Below the pieces are notes generated by a model. The model saw only the letters and a list, made by a program, of their open reading frames with translations, searched no databases and had not been told where the DNA came from. Positions 14,093 through 23,674 of a stretch of DNA of 36,270 nucleotides are shown here, piece after piece. The stretch's first letter is position 1. Every line of letters begins with the position of its first letter. The stretch comes from Anabaena sp. 54 (GTDB lineage: Bacteria > Cyanobacteriota > Cyanobacteriia > Cyanobacteriales > Nostocaceae): contig OMJF01000231.1 in assembly GCA_900299285.1 (NCBI GenBank), positions 1 through 36,270 of the forward strand, in the 5' to 3' direction. A program made the position numbers and the translations under genes.

Positions 14093-14854
14093 ATGGTTGA
14101 ACTACCGAAAACCCTAGAAGACGCGATCGCTCAGTCCTGTGAAGCGGTAAAATCAGCTTTAGCTGATGGTATAATACGGATTCAAGTTGAGTTATTATTT
14201 CCAGAACTCAAATTCATGACAGTTGCAGAACAGTTTCTCCCTTTATTTACTGAATATGAATCCGGTCTAAAAGTCTTCTTTGCTGACGCGGGTGCGGCTG
14301 CTTTAGCTCGTCGTGACTGGACATCAGCAGAGTCTAACTTAAGTATTAATCTTGTGTCCGAAAAGATATTAGATATCGGTACTGGTAGGGCTGCTTCCTT
14401 AACAGCGAAAATTCAGCCAGAAGACGAAATTTTCCTGTTTATTGCCCCAACTTCCGTAGAAGTACCACAATTAGAAAAGTTGTGTGAAATTATAGGGGAA
14501 CGCCCCGTAATTATGTTAACTCCCCGGCTGGAAGATTCTAGTATAGTCGGTATTGGTTACACAGCCAGAGAAACCCGTCGTCGCTTTATTAGTACCATTG
14601 AATCTTGTTACTATATTCGTGCCGTAGATGATGAATCTGCCCTATTTCGTTGCTATCCTGGACAATGGGAAGTGTGGTTAGAAGCAGAGGGTGAATATCA
14701 AAAAGTTGCTGAACTCCCTAAAAAACCATCTGGTGACGAATTAGACGCGATTCTTGTGGGGGGACAAAAGGAAAACACCAGCGACGGGACACCCGTTAAA
14801 AAACCCGGTGTATTCAAGAGTTTACAGCGGTTCATTAAAGCTTTAAGCAATTAG
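14093..14854 (+). CDS. DUF1995-family protein
   Basis: 253 residues. 'LPKTLEDAIAQSCEAVKSAL...IRIQVELLFPELKF', 'LKVFFADAGAAALARRDW' and 'IFLFIAPTSVEVPQLEKLCE' are hallmarks of the DUF1995 family. It is found in cyanobacteria and chloroplasts, where plant members (LPA3-type) help photosystem II assembly. The cyanobacterial role is not settled. The C-terminus 'GVFKSLQRFIKALSN' is an amphipathic helix after a flexible linker. It precedes dnaN with an 86-bp gap containing a TAATTACCCATTACCAATTA repeat tract. Confidence 0.85.
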   Translation: MVELPKTLEDAIAQSCEAVKSALADGIIRIQVELLFPELKFMTVAEQFLPLFTEYESGLKVFFADAGAAALARRDWTSAESNLSINLVSEKILDIGTGRAASLTAKIQPEDEIFLFIAPTSVEVPQLEKLCEIIGERPVIMLTPRLEDSSIVGIGYTARETRRRFISTIESCYYIRAVDDESALFRCYPGQWEVWLEAEGEYQKVAELPKKPSGDELDAILVGGQKENTSDGTPVKKPGVFKSLQRFIKALSN

Positions 14855-14940
14855 AATCATGTACTAATGTGAAAATCGGTGAATACCTAATTACCCATTA
14901 CCAATTACAATAACCAATTCTCCCATTATTGAATTTAAAG

Positions 14941-16092
14941 ATGAAATTAATTTGTTCCCAAAGTGACCTCAGTAGTAATCTTTCCCTTGTCGGTCGTGCA
15001 GTTCCATCTCGACCAACTCACCCGGTTCTTGCTAATATATTATTACAGGCCGATGCCCAAACTAATCAAGTCAGTTTAACCGCCTTTGATTTAAGTTTAG
15101 GTATCCGTACTAGTTTTAGTGCTGAGGTATTAGAAGGTGGGGAAATTGCTTTACCAGCAAAATTACTTGTAGATATCACTTCTCGCTTACCAGAAGGGGA
15201 AATTACCCTGACTGCTTCCCGTGAATCATCAGAAGGAGAGGGTATACTTGTTACACTTAAACCTAAAAGTGGACGTTATCAAGTGCGAGCTATGAGTGCT
15301 GAGGAGTTTCCTGAATTACCCGTAATTGAGAACGCTGACGCGATTACACTAACCACTGCGGCACTTGTTGAAGGATTAAAAGGTTCTTTGTTCGCTACTA
15401 GTTCAGATGAAACTAAACAGGTTCTCACAGGTGTACATTTAACACTAAAACAGGATACATTAGAATTTGCTGCTACTGATGGACACCGTTTAGCGGTCTT
15501 AGAAACTACAAATGAGCGTTTTGTAGAGGGTAATGAACAGGTAGAAGTGACAGTACCGGCGAAAGCATTGCGTGAACTACAAAGGATGTTAGGGCATAAT
15601 TCCGCATCTGAAGAAACAGTAGATGTATATCTTGATCAAGGTCAAGTTGTATTTGCTTGGGCGTTTCAACGTTTAACAAGCCGCACATTAGAAGGACAAT
15701 ATCCCGCTTATCAGCAATTAATTCCCCGACAATTTGAACGACAAGTAACATTAGAAAGAAAGCAATTTATCAGCACTTTAGAAAGAATTGCTGTGTTAGC
15801 AGACCAGAAAAATAATATTGTCAAGGTTAGCATTGATAATGCTAATCAAGAAATTGTTTTATCTTGTGAAGCGCAAGATGTAGGTAGTGGAACAGAATCA
15901 ATACCGGCGCAAATTTCGGGCGATGATATAGACATTGCTTTTAATGTTAAATATCTCATGGAAGGCTTGAAAGAATTACCATCTTCAGAAATCCAAATGC
16001 ACCTAAATCAAAGTTTAACTCCGGTTATTTTCACTCCCTTGGGTGGTTTAAAAATGACTTATTTAGCTATGCCTGTACAATTGAGAAATTAG
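14941..16092 (+). CDS. dnaN: DNA polymerase III sliding clamp (beta subunit)
   Basis: 383 residues from ATG 14941 (MKLICSQSDLSSNLSLVGRA). An upstream in-frame TTG (14929) would add four residues but lacks family support. All three clamp domains are present: 'PSRPTHPVLANILLQADAQT', 'FATSSDETKQVLTGVHL...FAATDGHRLAVL' and the C-terminal '...LTPVIFTPLGGLKMTYLAMPVQ'. The beta ring tethers replicative polymerase to DNA. It is followed 9 bases later by a strong Rho-independent terminator. dnaA is not adjacent in this window, and I see no cluster of DnaA boxes around the gene. Confidence 0.97.
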   Translation: MKLICSQSDLSSNLSLVGRAVPSRPTHPVLANILLQADAQTNQVSLTAFDLSLGIRTSFSAEVLEGGEIALPAKLLVDITSRLPEGEITLTASRESSEGEGILVTLKPKSGRYQVRAMSAEEFPELPVIENADAITLTTAALVEGLKGSLFATSSDETKQVLTGVHLTLKQDTLEFAATDGHRLAVLETTNERFVEGNEQVEVTVPAKALRELQRMLGHNSASEETVDVYLDQGQVVFAWAFQRLTSRTLEGQYPAYQQLIPRQFERQVTLERKQFISTLERIAVLADQKNNIVKVSIDNANQEIVLSCEAQDVGSGTESIPAQISGDDIDIAFNVKYLMEGLKELPSSEIQMHLNQSLTPVIFTPLGGLKMTYLAMPVQLRN

Positions 16093-16101
16093 ATTTTATT
16101 T

Positions 16102-16139
16102 GTTAGAGAACCTATGCTTATGTGTTCTCTAACTTTTTT
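16102..16139 (+). terminator. Rho-independent terminator of dnaN
   Basis: Perfect 10-bp stem GTTAGAGAAC / GTTCTCTAAC with a 12-nt loop, followed by six T residues, 9 bases after the dnaN stop codon. Confidence 0.92.
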
Positions 16140-16327
16140 GTAATTCCTTGATAATATCTTCTGGTGAAGGGAAAAATTTTTCAGCTTATTCATCCTTAAA
16201 AATAGTTCATGGTGTTATTGTCATTATATAATAATTATTAATGCCAAAAAATACTGAGGTTGTCCATGAAGAAACAATTATAGTTACAATAAGCTTGTTC
16301 GGTGCAAATACCTTTTTGGAGTTGATA

Positions 16328-18709
16328 ATGACATTAATAACCACAACCTCACCTCAGCCGTTGACAGATACAGAAATCAGGAAAATTAATGCTTATTGGC
16401 GTGCTGCTAACTACCTTTCCGTTGGACAAATATACCTGCTTGATAATCCCTTACTGAGAGAACCCCTGAAACAAGAACACGTCAAACCAAGACTATTGGG
16501 ACATTGGGGAACTACTCCAGGACTAAATTTGATTTATGCCCATTTGAACCGAGTTATAAAAAAATACGACCTCAACGCCATTTATATCGCTGGACCAGGA
16601 CATGGTGGACCGGGACTTGTGGCCAATACATACTTAGAGGGAACATATAGCGAATATTACCCTAATATTTCTCAAGATGCTGAAGGAATGCAAAAATTAT
16701 TTAAGCAATTTTCCTTTCCTGGTGGTATTCCTAGTCATGTTGCCCCTGAAACCCCCGGTTCTATCCATGAAGGGGGAGAATTAGGTTATGCTTTAGTCCA
16801 CGCTTATGGGGCGGTATTTGATAACCCTGATTTGATTGTAGCTGCGGTTGTGGGTGACGGAGAAGCGGAAACTGGACCTTTAGCTACTAGTTGGCATTCT
16901 AACAAATTTATTAACCCTGTTACTGACGGTGCAGTTTTACCAATTCTGCATTTGAATGGTTACAAAATTGCCAACCCTACAGTATTAGCACGGATACCTG
17001 ATGGCGAATTAGAAAGTCTATTTATTGGCTATGGTTATAAACCATACTTTGTCGAGGGGGCAGATCCTACGGAAGTTCACAAACAAATGGCGGCAGTTTT
17101 AGATACAATCATTCCTGAAATCCAAGGTATTCAACTAGAAGCACGGGTACATGGGGTTCAACAAAGACCACAATGGCCAATGATCATCTTACGCACTCCT
17201 AAGGGTTGGACAGGTCCTGTGGAAGTGGACGGAAAGAAAACAGAAGGTTATTGGCGATCGCACCAAGTCCCTTTTAGTGATATAGCTGGTAAACCGGAAC
17301 ATCTGCAACTATTAGAAGATTGGCTCAAAAGCTACAAACCAGAAGAACTATTTGATACCAATGGTCAACTTATTCCCGAACTCGCAGAATTAAGTCCCCA
17401 AGGTCAGCGTCGCATGGGAGACAACCCCCACGCAAATGGCGGAATTTTGCTGCGTGATTTGAAAATGCCTGATTTTACCAGCTATGCTGTAGAAGTACGT
17501 AAACCAGGAACAATTAACGCTGAAGCAACAAAAGTTACTGGTAAGTTTCTCCGGGACATCATGAAACTGAACGACGAAAGCCGTAACTTCCGCGTTTTTG
17601 GTCCTGACGAAACGGCATCAAATCGTCTAGACCCTTTATTTGAAGTGACAAATCGCGCTTGGGATGCGGAAATTCTTCCCGAAGATGACCATTTATCACC
17701 TAATGGTCGGGTAATGGAAATCCTCAGCGAAACCAATTGTCAAGGGTGGTTAGAGGGATATTTGTTAACAGGTCGTCATGGTTTCTTCTCCTGTTATGAA
17801 GCATTTATTCACATCATTGATTCGATGTTCAACCAACACGCTAAATGGTTGAAAACAACCCGTCATATTACCTGGAGAAGACCAATTGCATCTTTAAATT
17901 ATCTTCTCACTTCTCATGTTTGGCGACAAGATCATAACGGTTTTTCTCACCAAGATCCTGGTTTTATTGATCATGTAATTAATAAAAAATCTGAGATCAT
18001 TCGTGTTTATCTTCCCCCAGATGCTAACACCTTGCTATCAGTAACCGACCATTGTTTAAAAAGTCGTAATTATGTCAATGTGATTGTAGCAGGTAAACAA
18101 CCCGCATTACAATATTTAGATATAGATGCTGCTATTAAACACACTACTAAAGGTTTAGGAATTTGGGAATGGGCTAGTAATGACCAAAACAGTGAACCAG
18201 ATGTAGTTATGGCTTGTGCTGGGGATATTCCCACCTTGGAAACCTTAGCAGCAGTGGATATTTTACGTCAAAATTTCCCAGATTTAAAAGTGCGAGTTGT
18301 CAATGTTGTTGATTTAATGACATTACAACCAAAAAGCGAACATCCTCACGGTTTAAGTAATAAAGACTTTGATACAATTTTCACAACTGACAAACCAATT
18401 ATATTTGCATTTCATGGTTATCCTTGGTTAATTCATCGTCTCACTTATCGGCATACAAATCATCAAAATATTCATGTCCGTGGTTATAAAGAAGAAGGAA
18501 CAACAACCACACCTTTTGATATGGTGGTAATGAATGATTTAGATAGATTTCACTTAGTTATTGATGTCATTGACCGTGTACCAAAGTTAGGTTATCAAGC
18601 AGCTTATGTGAAGCAAAAATTGCAAGATAAATTAATTTCACATAAGCATTATATCCAGAAACATGGTGAAGATATGCCAGAAATTCGTGATTGGACTTGG
18701 CCGTATTAA
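16328..18709 (+). CDS. xfp: phosphoketolase (xylulose-5-P/fructose-6-P)
   Basis: 793 residues from ATG 16328, preceded by GGAG at 7-nt spacing. An in-frame ATG at 16241 would add 29 residues ([11 protein letters not shown]...) that do not look like the family. Landmarks are '[20 protein letters not shown]', '[17 protein letters not shown]', '[27 protein letters not shown]' (split here for length), the thiamine-PP site '[13 protein letters not shown]' with '[10 protein letters not shown]', and the C-terminal '[15 protein letters not shown]'. The enzyme cleaves xylulose-5-P or fructose-6-P with phosphate to acetyl-P plus glyceraldehyde-3-P or erythrose-4-P. In cyanobacteria it feeds acetate/acetyl-CoA formation and carbon recycling. 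It is monocistronic here. Confidence 0.97.
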   Translation: MTLITTTSPQPLTDTEIRKINAYWRAANYLSVGQIYLLDNPLLREPLKQEHVKPRLLGHWGTTPGLNLIYAHLNRVIKKYDLNAIYIAGPGHGGPGLVANTYLEGTYSEYYPNISQDAEGMQKLFKQFSFPGGIPSHVAPETPGSIHEGGELGYALVHAYGAVFDNPDLIVAAVVGDGEAETGPLATSWHSNKFINPVTDGAVLPILHLNGYKIANPTVLARIPDGELESLFIGYGYKPYFVEGADPTEVHKQMAAVLDTIIPEIQGIQLEARVHGVQQRPQWPMIILRTPKGWTGPVEVDGKKTEGYWRSHQVPFSDIAGKPEHLQLLEDWLKSYKPEELFDTNGQLIPELAELSPQGQRRMGDNPHANGGILLRDLKMPDFTSYAVEVRKPGTINAEATKVTGKFLRDIMKLNDESRNFRVFGPDETASNRLDPLFEVTNRAWDAEILPEDDHLSPNGRVMEILSETNCQGWLEGYLLTGRHGFFSCYEAFIHIIDSMFNQHAKWLKTTRHITWRRPIASLNYLLTSHVWRQDHNGFSHQDPGFIDHVINKKSEIIRVYLPPDANTLLSVTDHCLKSRNYVNVIVAGKQPALQYLDIDAAIKHTTKGLGIWEWASNDQNSEPDVVMACAGDIPTLETLAAVDILRQNFPDLKVRVVNVVDLMTLQPKSEHPHGLSNKDFDTIFTTDKPIIFAFHGYPWLIHRLTYRHTNHQNIHVRGYKEEGTTTTPFDMVVMNDLDRFHLVIDVIDRVPKLGYQAAYVKQKLQDKLISHKHYIQKHGEDMPEIRDWTWPY

Positions 18710-18734
18710 GAGGATGTTTGAAAAGTCTAACTTG

Positions 18735-18851
18735 GGCGATTAGAAATCACATCTACACAGACAAAACCTGCCTAAGCAGGTTTCAAATTCTGAATTTTTC
18801 GTTAGTCCACGCAGGTGGACTTTGCTTGTGTAGCAGCGATTTCTAATCGCC
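18735..18851. repeat. 117-bp palindromic repeat element
   Basis: Ends GGCGATTAGAAATC and GATTTCTAATCGCC are perfect 14-bp inverted repeats. Inside are CTACACAGACAAA / TTTGCTTGTGTAG, and the nested hairpins AACCTGCCTAAGCAGGTT and AGTCCACGCAGGTGGACT. It is a known style of Nostoc/Anabaena palindromic element. It begins about 25 bases after the phosphoketolase stop and could act as a transcript end or stability hairpin. A decayed relative lies at about 5719-5757 (AAATCGCTACTACACAAACA). Confidence 0.85.
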
Positions 18852-18912
18852 GATAGCACTCGTTAGGGGAGGAGGTTAACAATATTCAAGAATAATTTGT
18901 TAATTATGAAAA

Positions 18913-18966
18913 ATGTCCCTACAAAGGTTTGGTGACTACGCACATTTAATTACCACCAGATGTCTA
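18913..18966. repeat. right half of the 99-bp MITE
   Basis: Starts within the central region (ATGTCCCTACAAAGGTTTGG) and runs to the terminal repeat ACCACCAGATGTCTA. The left half is deleted. It is located 82 bp before the carbamoyltransferase gene and therefore in its upstream region. Confidence 0.8.
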
Positions 18967-19048
18967 TTGTCTCATCCTCAAAAGCACTACTTTTTTTAAA
19001 AGTAAGTTATCATCGTATTGATAGTTTTTTTTACAAACTAATAAAACA

Positions 19049-20788
19049 ATGAATATTCTAGGAATTAACGCTTATCACGGTGATGCTTCAGCTTGTTTGA
19101 TTCAAAATGGTCAATTAATAGCAGCCGTTGAAGAAGAACGTTTTAATCGAATTAAACATTGGGCAGGATTTCCTACAGAATCTATCCGTTATTGTCTGAA
19201 AATTGGTGGCATTAGTGCTAAAGATTTAGATCACGTAGCTGTATCATTCAACCCTAAAGCTAATCTAAACCGCAAACTCCTATTTACCCTCAAACAACGT
19301 CCATCTTTAGCATCACTCCTAGATAGATTTAACAAACAAAGTAAATCCGCCAATCTTCAGGAACAATTAGCCGCAGCCTGTAATTGTCAATTCCGGGAAA
19401 TTACAGCACCTATTCATACACTAGAACACCATACAACACACTTAGCCAGCGGTTTCTTTATTTCTCCCTTTGAAAAAGCCGCGATTCTCTCTATTGACGG
19501 TATGGGAGACTTTGTGAGTACCTTATCAGCAGCAGGAGAGGGTAATCATTTAGAATATTTCACGCGGACGCATTTCCCCCACTCTATTGGTTATTTATAT
19601 AATGCCATTACCCTGTATCTAGGTTTTCCCGCCTATGGTGACGAATACAAAGTTATGGGATTAGCACCTTATGGAGAACCAGAATATTTAGAAGCCTTTA
19701 GAAAAATTATCTTTCCCAAAGGCGATAGTTTTGAGCTAAATTTAGATTACTTTACTCACCATGAGCAAGGTATTGCAATGAAATGGGATGATGGTGCGCC
19801 CACAGTAGAACCTTTCCACAGTCGAGAACTAGAAAAATTATTAGGTCCTGCAAGACAACCAAATTCAGAACTCACCTCAAAGCATCAGAACATTGCTGCA
19901 TCTTTACAAGCCGTAACTGAAGAAATTATCTTTCATTTAATCAATCAATTACATCAACGATACCCTTGCGAAAATCTCTGTTTGACAGGTGGTGTAGCCA
20001 TGAATTCTGTAGCCAATGGCAAAATTACCCAAAATACTCCTTTTAAAAAAGTTTACATTCCTCTAGGTGCTGCTGATAATGGTACTTGTATCGGTGCAGC
20101 TTTCTTTGTTTGGCATCAAATTCTCAAGCAACCTCGTCAGTTTATTTTAAGTCATGCTTATTGGGGTTCTGAGTTTTCTGATGGAGAATGCTTATTAGCA
20201 CTGCAATCTCATAATTTACAACCAAAGCACTTAGAAAAAACCGTCATGTTAAATCATGTTGTGGATGCTATTTGCGAAGGTAAAGTAATTGGTTGGTTTC
20301 AAGGTAGAATGGAATTTGGCGCAAGGGCATTAGGCAATCGTTCATTGATAGCTGATCCTCGTCGCGTTGATATGCGAGATATTATCAACCTGAAAATTAA
20401 GTTCCGAGAAAAATTCCGGCCTTTTGCTCCCAGCATTTTGGAAGAATTTGTCGGAGAATACTTTGAAATTGATGAAACCGCACCTTTTATGGAAAAAGTT
20501 TTCAAAATTCGCCCTGAAAAAAGAGAGTTAATTCCGGCTGTAACTCATGTAGATGGTACTGGACGCTTACAAAGTGTTAGTCACACAACAAACCCACTCT
20601 ATTGGGATTTAATTAATACCTTTGCCCAACGCACGGGTATTCCTTTACTGCTGAATACCTCTCTCAATGAAAATGAACCTATTGTGAGAACACCCCAAGA
20701 AGCTATCCAGTGTTTCTTAAGAACAAATATGGATAGTTTAGTTTTAGGCTCTTATTATATAGAGCGCAGTAATATAAATTCAAATTGA
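19049..20788 (+). CDS. carbamoyltransferase (NodU/CmcH/TobZ family)
   Basis: 579 residues. The N-terminal Kae1-like domain opens MNILGINAYHGDASACLIQN with the family's His in 'AYHGDA' and 'AVEEERFNRIKHWAGFP'. 'LEHHTTHLASGFF' (about 125-137) provides metal-binding histidines, and 'LSIDGMGDF' and 'GAADNGTCIGAAF' form the nucleotide site. The C-terminal domain has 'GRMEFGARALGNRSLIADPR' and 'KFREKFRPFAPSILEE'. The family transfers a carbamoyl group from carbamoyl phosphate, via carbamoyl-AMP, to hydroxyls of sugars or natural products. With no biosynthetic cluster beside it and a Wzc-like gene 299 bp downstream, a surface glycan is a plausible acceptor (inference). Confidence 0.93.
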   Translation: MNILGINAYHGDASACLIQNGQLIAAVEEERFNRIKHWAGFPTESIRYCLKIGGISAKDLDHVAVSFNPKANLNRKLLFTLKQRPSLASLLDRFNKQSKSANLQEQLAAACNCQFREITAPIHTLEHHTTHLASGFFISPFEKAAILSIDGMGDFVSTLSAAGEGNHLEYFTRTHFPHSIGYLYNAITLYLGFPAYGDEYKVMGLAPYGEPEYLEAFRKIIFPKGDSFELNLDYFTHHEQGIAMKWDDGAPTVEPFHSRELEKLLGPARQPNSELTSKHQNIAASLQAVTEEIIFHLINQLHQRYPCENLCLTGGVAMNSVANGKITQNTPFKKVYIPLGAADNGTCIGAAFFVWHQILKQPRQFILSHAYWGSEFSDGECLLALQSHNLQPKHLEKTVMLNHVVDAICEGKVIGWFQGRMEFGARALGNRSLIADPRRVDMRDIINLKIKFREKFRPFAPSILEEFVGEYFEIDETAPFMEKVFKIRPEKRELIPAVTHVDGTGRLQSVSHTTNPLYWDLINTFAQRTGIPLLLNTSLNENEPIVRTPQEAIQCFLRTNMDSLVLGSYYIERSNINSN

Positions 20789-20798
20789 GTACGGTTTT

Positions 20799-20820
20799 CG
20801 TGCATACCCGTGTATGCACG
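20799..20820. terminator. hairpin after the carbamoyltransferase gene
   Basis: CGTGCATA / TATGCACG, an 8-bp perfect stem with a 6-nt loop, 10 bases after the stop codon. There is no T run, so termination by itself is doubtful. It may be an mRNA 3' stabiliser. Confidence 0.45.
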
Positions 20821-21087
20821 GCAACAAAATTAGGAAAATATTATATGCAAATAGCAAATAATTGATAATTAAGAGTACAATGTGCAAGTAAATTGTTGTT
20901 ACCATTGTTAAATCTCTACATAGTCACATAAATCCGTATCTAATGTTAATTTTTTAACAAGAAATATTTAAATAATTACTCTTACTTAATGGAATTGTTG
21001 AATTCACAAATAGCAATTTCCTCACATAGTAAAAATAAATGTTAATATACATATATCAAGCCATTACTATTTATACAAGAGAAATCA

Positions 21088-23331
21088 ATGCTTAATCACC
21101 AAGTTACAAACGATAAAAATTCCCTAAGTAATACCACTCCCGCTCCTGCTGCTCCTACATTATTTCCTAATACATTTTCCCAATTTTCGGAAGAGAGTAG
21201 TGATTTTAACCTCAAGTCCTTTGTTGGTCTTTTACAGCGCCGAGCAATGATCATCATAGGAGTTGCTTCCGTTGCTATGGGTGGTGTTATTTATACAAAT
21301 TTTAAACAAGTACCAATTTATGAAGGCAGCTTTCAAATATTAGTTGAACCTGTTAATAGTGACTCTGAAATAGGAAAAATAAACCTAGAAAACTCTAATT
21401 TCATCAAACAAACTGGACTAGATTATGAGAGCCAAATTCAAGTTCTCAGAAGTCCAGAACTGCTGCGAGATTTTGTTAAACAAATCCAAAAATCTTATCC
21501 TGATCTTGATTACGGTACCCTTTTAGGAAATTTAAGTATTCGTCGCTTGGGACAATCAAAAATCATCCAAGTTAGCTATAAAAGTGATAATAATCGAAAA
21601 ATTAAATCTATACTAGATCCTCTGTCTGATTATTATTTAAAATATAGCCTCAACAAGCGGCAAACAAAGCTCCGTCAGGGAGTTCAATTTGTAGATGCAA
21701 AACTACCTGAAATCCGCACCAGGCTAGGACAGTTGCAAAAAGAAATGCAAATGTTCCGCCAAAGATTCAATTTTATTGATCCACAAAACCAATCTGAAGT
21801 AGTTTCTTCGCAAATTCAATCTTTGGCACAACAAAGACTAACTATAAACCAACAGTTAATCGCCGCCAGAGCTAATTATGACAGAGTACAGAGACGTGAA
21901 GAACAGTTAGCAATTCTTAATACTGCCCCCCTTTATCAAACCCTAATTGCTCAACAGCGTCAATTAGACACCCAGATATCTGGAGAATTAACTCGATTTC
22001 AACCAGATAACCCAGTTATCCGCACTTTACAAGAAAAAAGAGCTAACCTTTCACCTATTATTGAAGCAGAAGCCGCACGCACTATTAATATCAAAATATC
22101 TGAAGTTACGGATCTAATTAAGAAAATAGAAGTAGACAACCAATATCTAACACAAGTAGAAAAACAAGCGCAATTGAAATTAGATCAGTTGCCAGTTTTA
22201 TCTCGCCAATATACTGAAATTCTGCGGAATTTACAAATAGCCAATGAAAGTTTAAATCGCTTCTTAGCTGCTCGTGAACAATTACAAATAGAAATAGCCC
22301 AAACAGAACTACCCTGGGAATTAATTCAAGCAGCTTTTGTGCCTCAATATCCAATTTCCCCAGATATTCCCCGCAATTTAATGTTGGGATTTGTGACTAG
22401 TTCTTTATTGGGCATAGGTGCTGCTTTGCTCAGGGAACAAACTGATAATACCTATCATAGTGTTGAAAATGTCCAGGATAAGCTAGGACTGCCTTTATTA
22501 GGATCTCTTCCCTTCAATAAAAACTTAGTTCGGAATCAATCTTTAAACCCAATAAGGACAGGCAAAGATAAAGAACAAGAAGTAATTGTAGACCCTCTTG
22601 TCATCAGTGATGAAGTACCCGACACCTCTTCTCGTCGCCGTTCTCGATCCAGCTATTATTATGGTCAAGGATCATTTTGGGAATCTTTACAAGTTTTATA
22701 TAGTAATCTTCAACTGCTTAATTCTGATCAACCGATTAAGTCTTTAGTTGTTTCCTCTACTCTCCCCGGAGATGGTAAAAGTACGGTAGGATTTAGTTTA
22801 GCAAAAACAGCCGCGATCATGGGGAAAAAAGTATTGCTTGTAGATTGTGACCTCCGCAAATCCAGAATTCACAAGTTAACACAATTAAATAATATCTGGG
22901 GAATTAGTAGTTTAATTTCTTCAGATATAGATGTCAACCAAGTAATTCAAAAAATGCCCGGACTTAATGACTTATCAGTGATTACCGCAGGTCCTCTACC
23001 TCCTGATCCTGCCCGGTTGCTCTCATCAGATAAAATGAGTCAAATGATGGACTATTTCTCTGAGAATTTTGATTTAGTGATTTATGATTCTCCTCCTTTA
23101 TCTGGATTAGTAGATGCTAGACTGGTAGCAGTTAATACTGATGGTGTGATGCTAGTTGTCAGAATTGATAAAACAGATAAATCTGCTATGAAGCAACTTA
23201 TTGATACCCTCAAAGCATCTCCCATCAATTTACTAGGAGTAGTAGTCAACGGCGAGAAGTTCCCAGGATTCGGATATAACTATAATTACAGATACAGTTC
23301 ATATTACTATACTCGCAGTAATAGCAATTAG
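21088..23331 (+). CDS. polysaccharide co-polymerase / tyrosine autokinase (Wzc-like)
   Basis: 747 residues. A Wzz domain begins near 45 with TM1 at about 52-72 ('RRAMIIIGVASVAMGGVIY'). A long periplasmic coiled coil (about 200-410) follows, then TM2 at about 430-448. The cytoplasmic BY-kinase domain has Walker A 'SSTLPGDGKSTVGFSLA' (about 557), Walker A' 'LLVDCDLRKSRIH' (about 585) and Walker B 'DLVIYDSPPLSG' (about 661). The C-terminal tail 'GYNYNYRYSSYYYTRSNSN' carries the Tyr cluster that is autophosphorylated in such kinases. It controls chain length and export of exopolysaccharide with a Wza-type channel and Wzy polymerase, none of which are in the window. The TAG stop coincides with the first three bases of a MITE. 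Confidence 0.93.
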   Translation: MLNHQVTNDKNSLSNTTPAPAAPTLFPNTFSQFSEESSDFNLKSFVGLLQRRAMIIIGVASVAMGGVIYTNFKQVPIYEGSFQILVEPVNSDSEIGKINLENSNFIKQTGLDYESQIQVLRSPELLRDFVKQIQKSYPDLDYGTLLGNLSIRRLGQSKIIQVSYKSDNNRKIKSILDPLSDYYLKYSLNKRQTKLRQGVQFVDAKLPEIRTRLGQLQKEMQMFRQRFNFIDPQNQSEVVSSQIQSLAQQRLTINQQLIAARANYDRVQRREEQLAILNTAPLYQTLIAQQRQLDTQISGELTRFQPDNPVIRTLQEKRANLSPIIEAEAARTINIKISEVTDLIKKIEVDNQYLTQVEKQAQLKLDQLPVLSRQYTEILRNLQIANESLNRFLAAREQLQIEIAQTELPWELIQAAFVPQYPISPDIPRNLMLGFVTSSLLGIGAALLREQTDNTYHSVENVQDKLGLPLLGSLPFNKNLVRNQSLNPIRTGKDKEQEVIVDPLVISDEVPDTSSRRRSRSSYYYGQGSFWESLQVLYSNLQLLNSDQPIKSLVVSSTLPGDGKSTVGFSLAKTAAIMGKKVLLVDCDLRKSRIHKLTQLNNIWGISSLISSDIDVNQVIQKMPGLNDLSVITAGPLPPDPARLLSSDKMSQMMDYFSENFDLVIYDSPPLSGLVDARLVAVNTDGVMLVVRIDKTDKSAMKQLIDTLKASPINLLGVVVNGEKFPGFGYNYNYRYSSYYYTRSNSN

Positions 23332-23427
23332 ACATCTGGTGAAAATTATCTTATCTTAGGGACAATTCATGAATTGTCCCTACAAGGGTTTGGTGACTAC
23401 GCACATTTAATTACCACCAGATGTCTA
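23329..23427. repeat. complete 99-bp MITE overlapping the stop codon of the Wzc-like gene
   Basis: TAGACATCTGGTGAAAATTA at the left end and TAATTACCACCAGATGTCTA at the right end are ~13-20 bp inverted repeats, with the palindrome AGGGACAATTCATGAATTG in the middle. The first TAG of the element is the kinase gene's stop codon. It is the best-preserved copy of the family seen in this window. Confidence 0.9.
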
Positions 23428-23516
23428 ATAGACAAAAATATTCGCCGTTATCATCTGTAATTATTAATCTGCGACAAAAAAATAGTAACTAAGTTCTCTT
23501 AGTTATTGACAAAGCA

Positions 23517-23600
23517 TGGGCAGGAGGAGAATCGAACTCCTATGGCCTCACGGCCGCCGCATTTTGAGTGCGGTGCGTCTACCAATTCCGCCACCCGCCC
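23517..23600 (-). tRNA. tRNA-Leu (anticodon CAA)
   Basis: Read on the minus strand: acceptor GGGCGGG pairs with CCTGCCC (one G-T), and D-arm GTGGCGGAATTGGTAGACGC is of the leucine type. The anticodon stem is CCGCA-CTCAAAA-TGCGG with anticodon CAA. A long class II variable arm (CGGCCGTGAGGCC) and T-arm GGAGTTCGATTCTCC follow. The discriminator is A and no CCA is encoded. It reads UUG codons. Confidence 0.97.
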
Positions 23601-23674
23601 TTGGGTGTAACTTTCTTATTATAGCCTATTTTTTGATGTTGTCAATAGGTATTGAGATTTTTTTGAGAAATTTT

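Noticed and set aside
14855..14940. Replication origin beside dnaN
   Set aside because: No TTATCCACA-like DnaA box cluster and no dnaA gene in the neighbourhood. The gap contains an ordinary short tandem repeat tract.
16241..16327. 29-residue extension of phosphoketolase
   Set aside because: The family starts near '[17 protein letters not shown]'. GGAG at proper spacing precedes ATG 16328.
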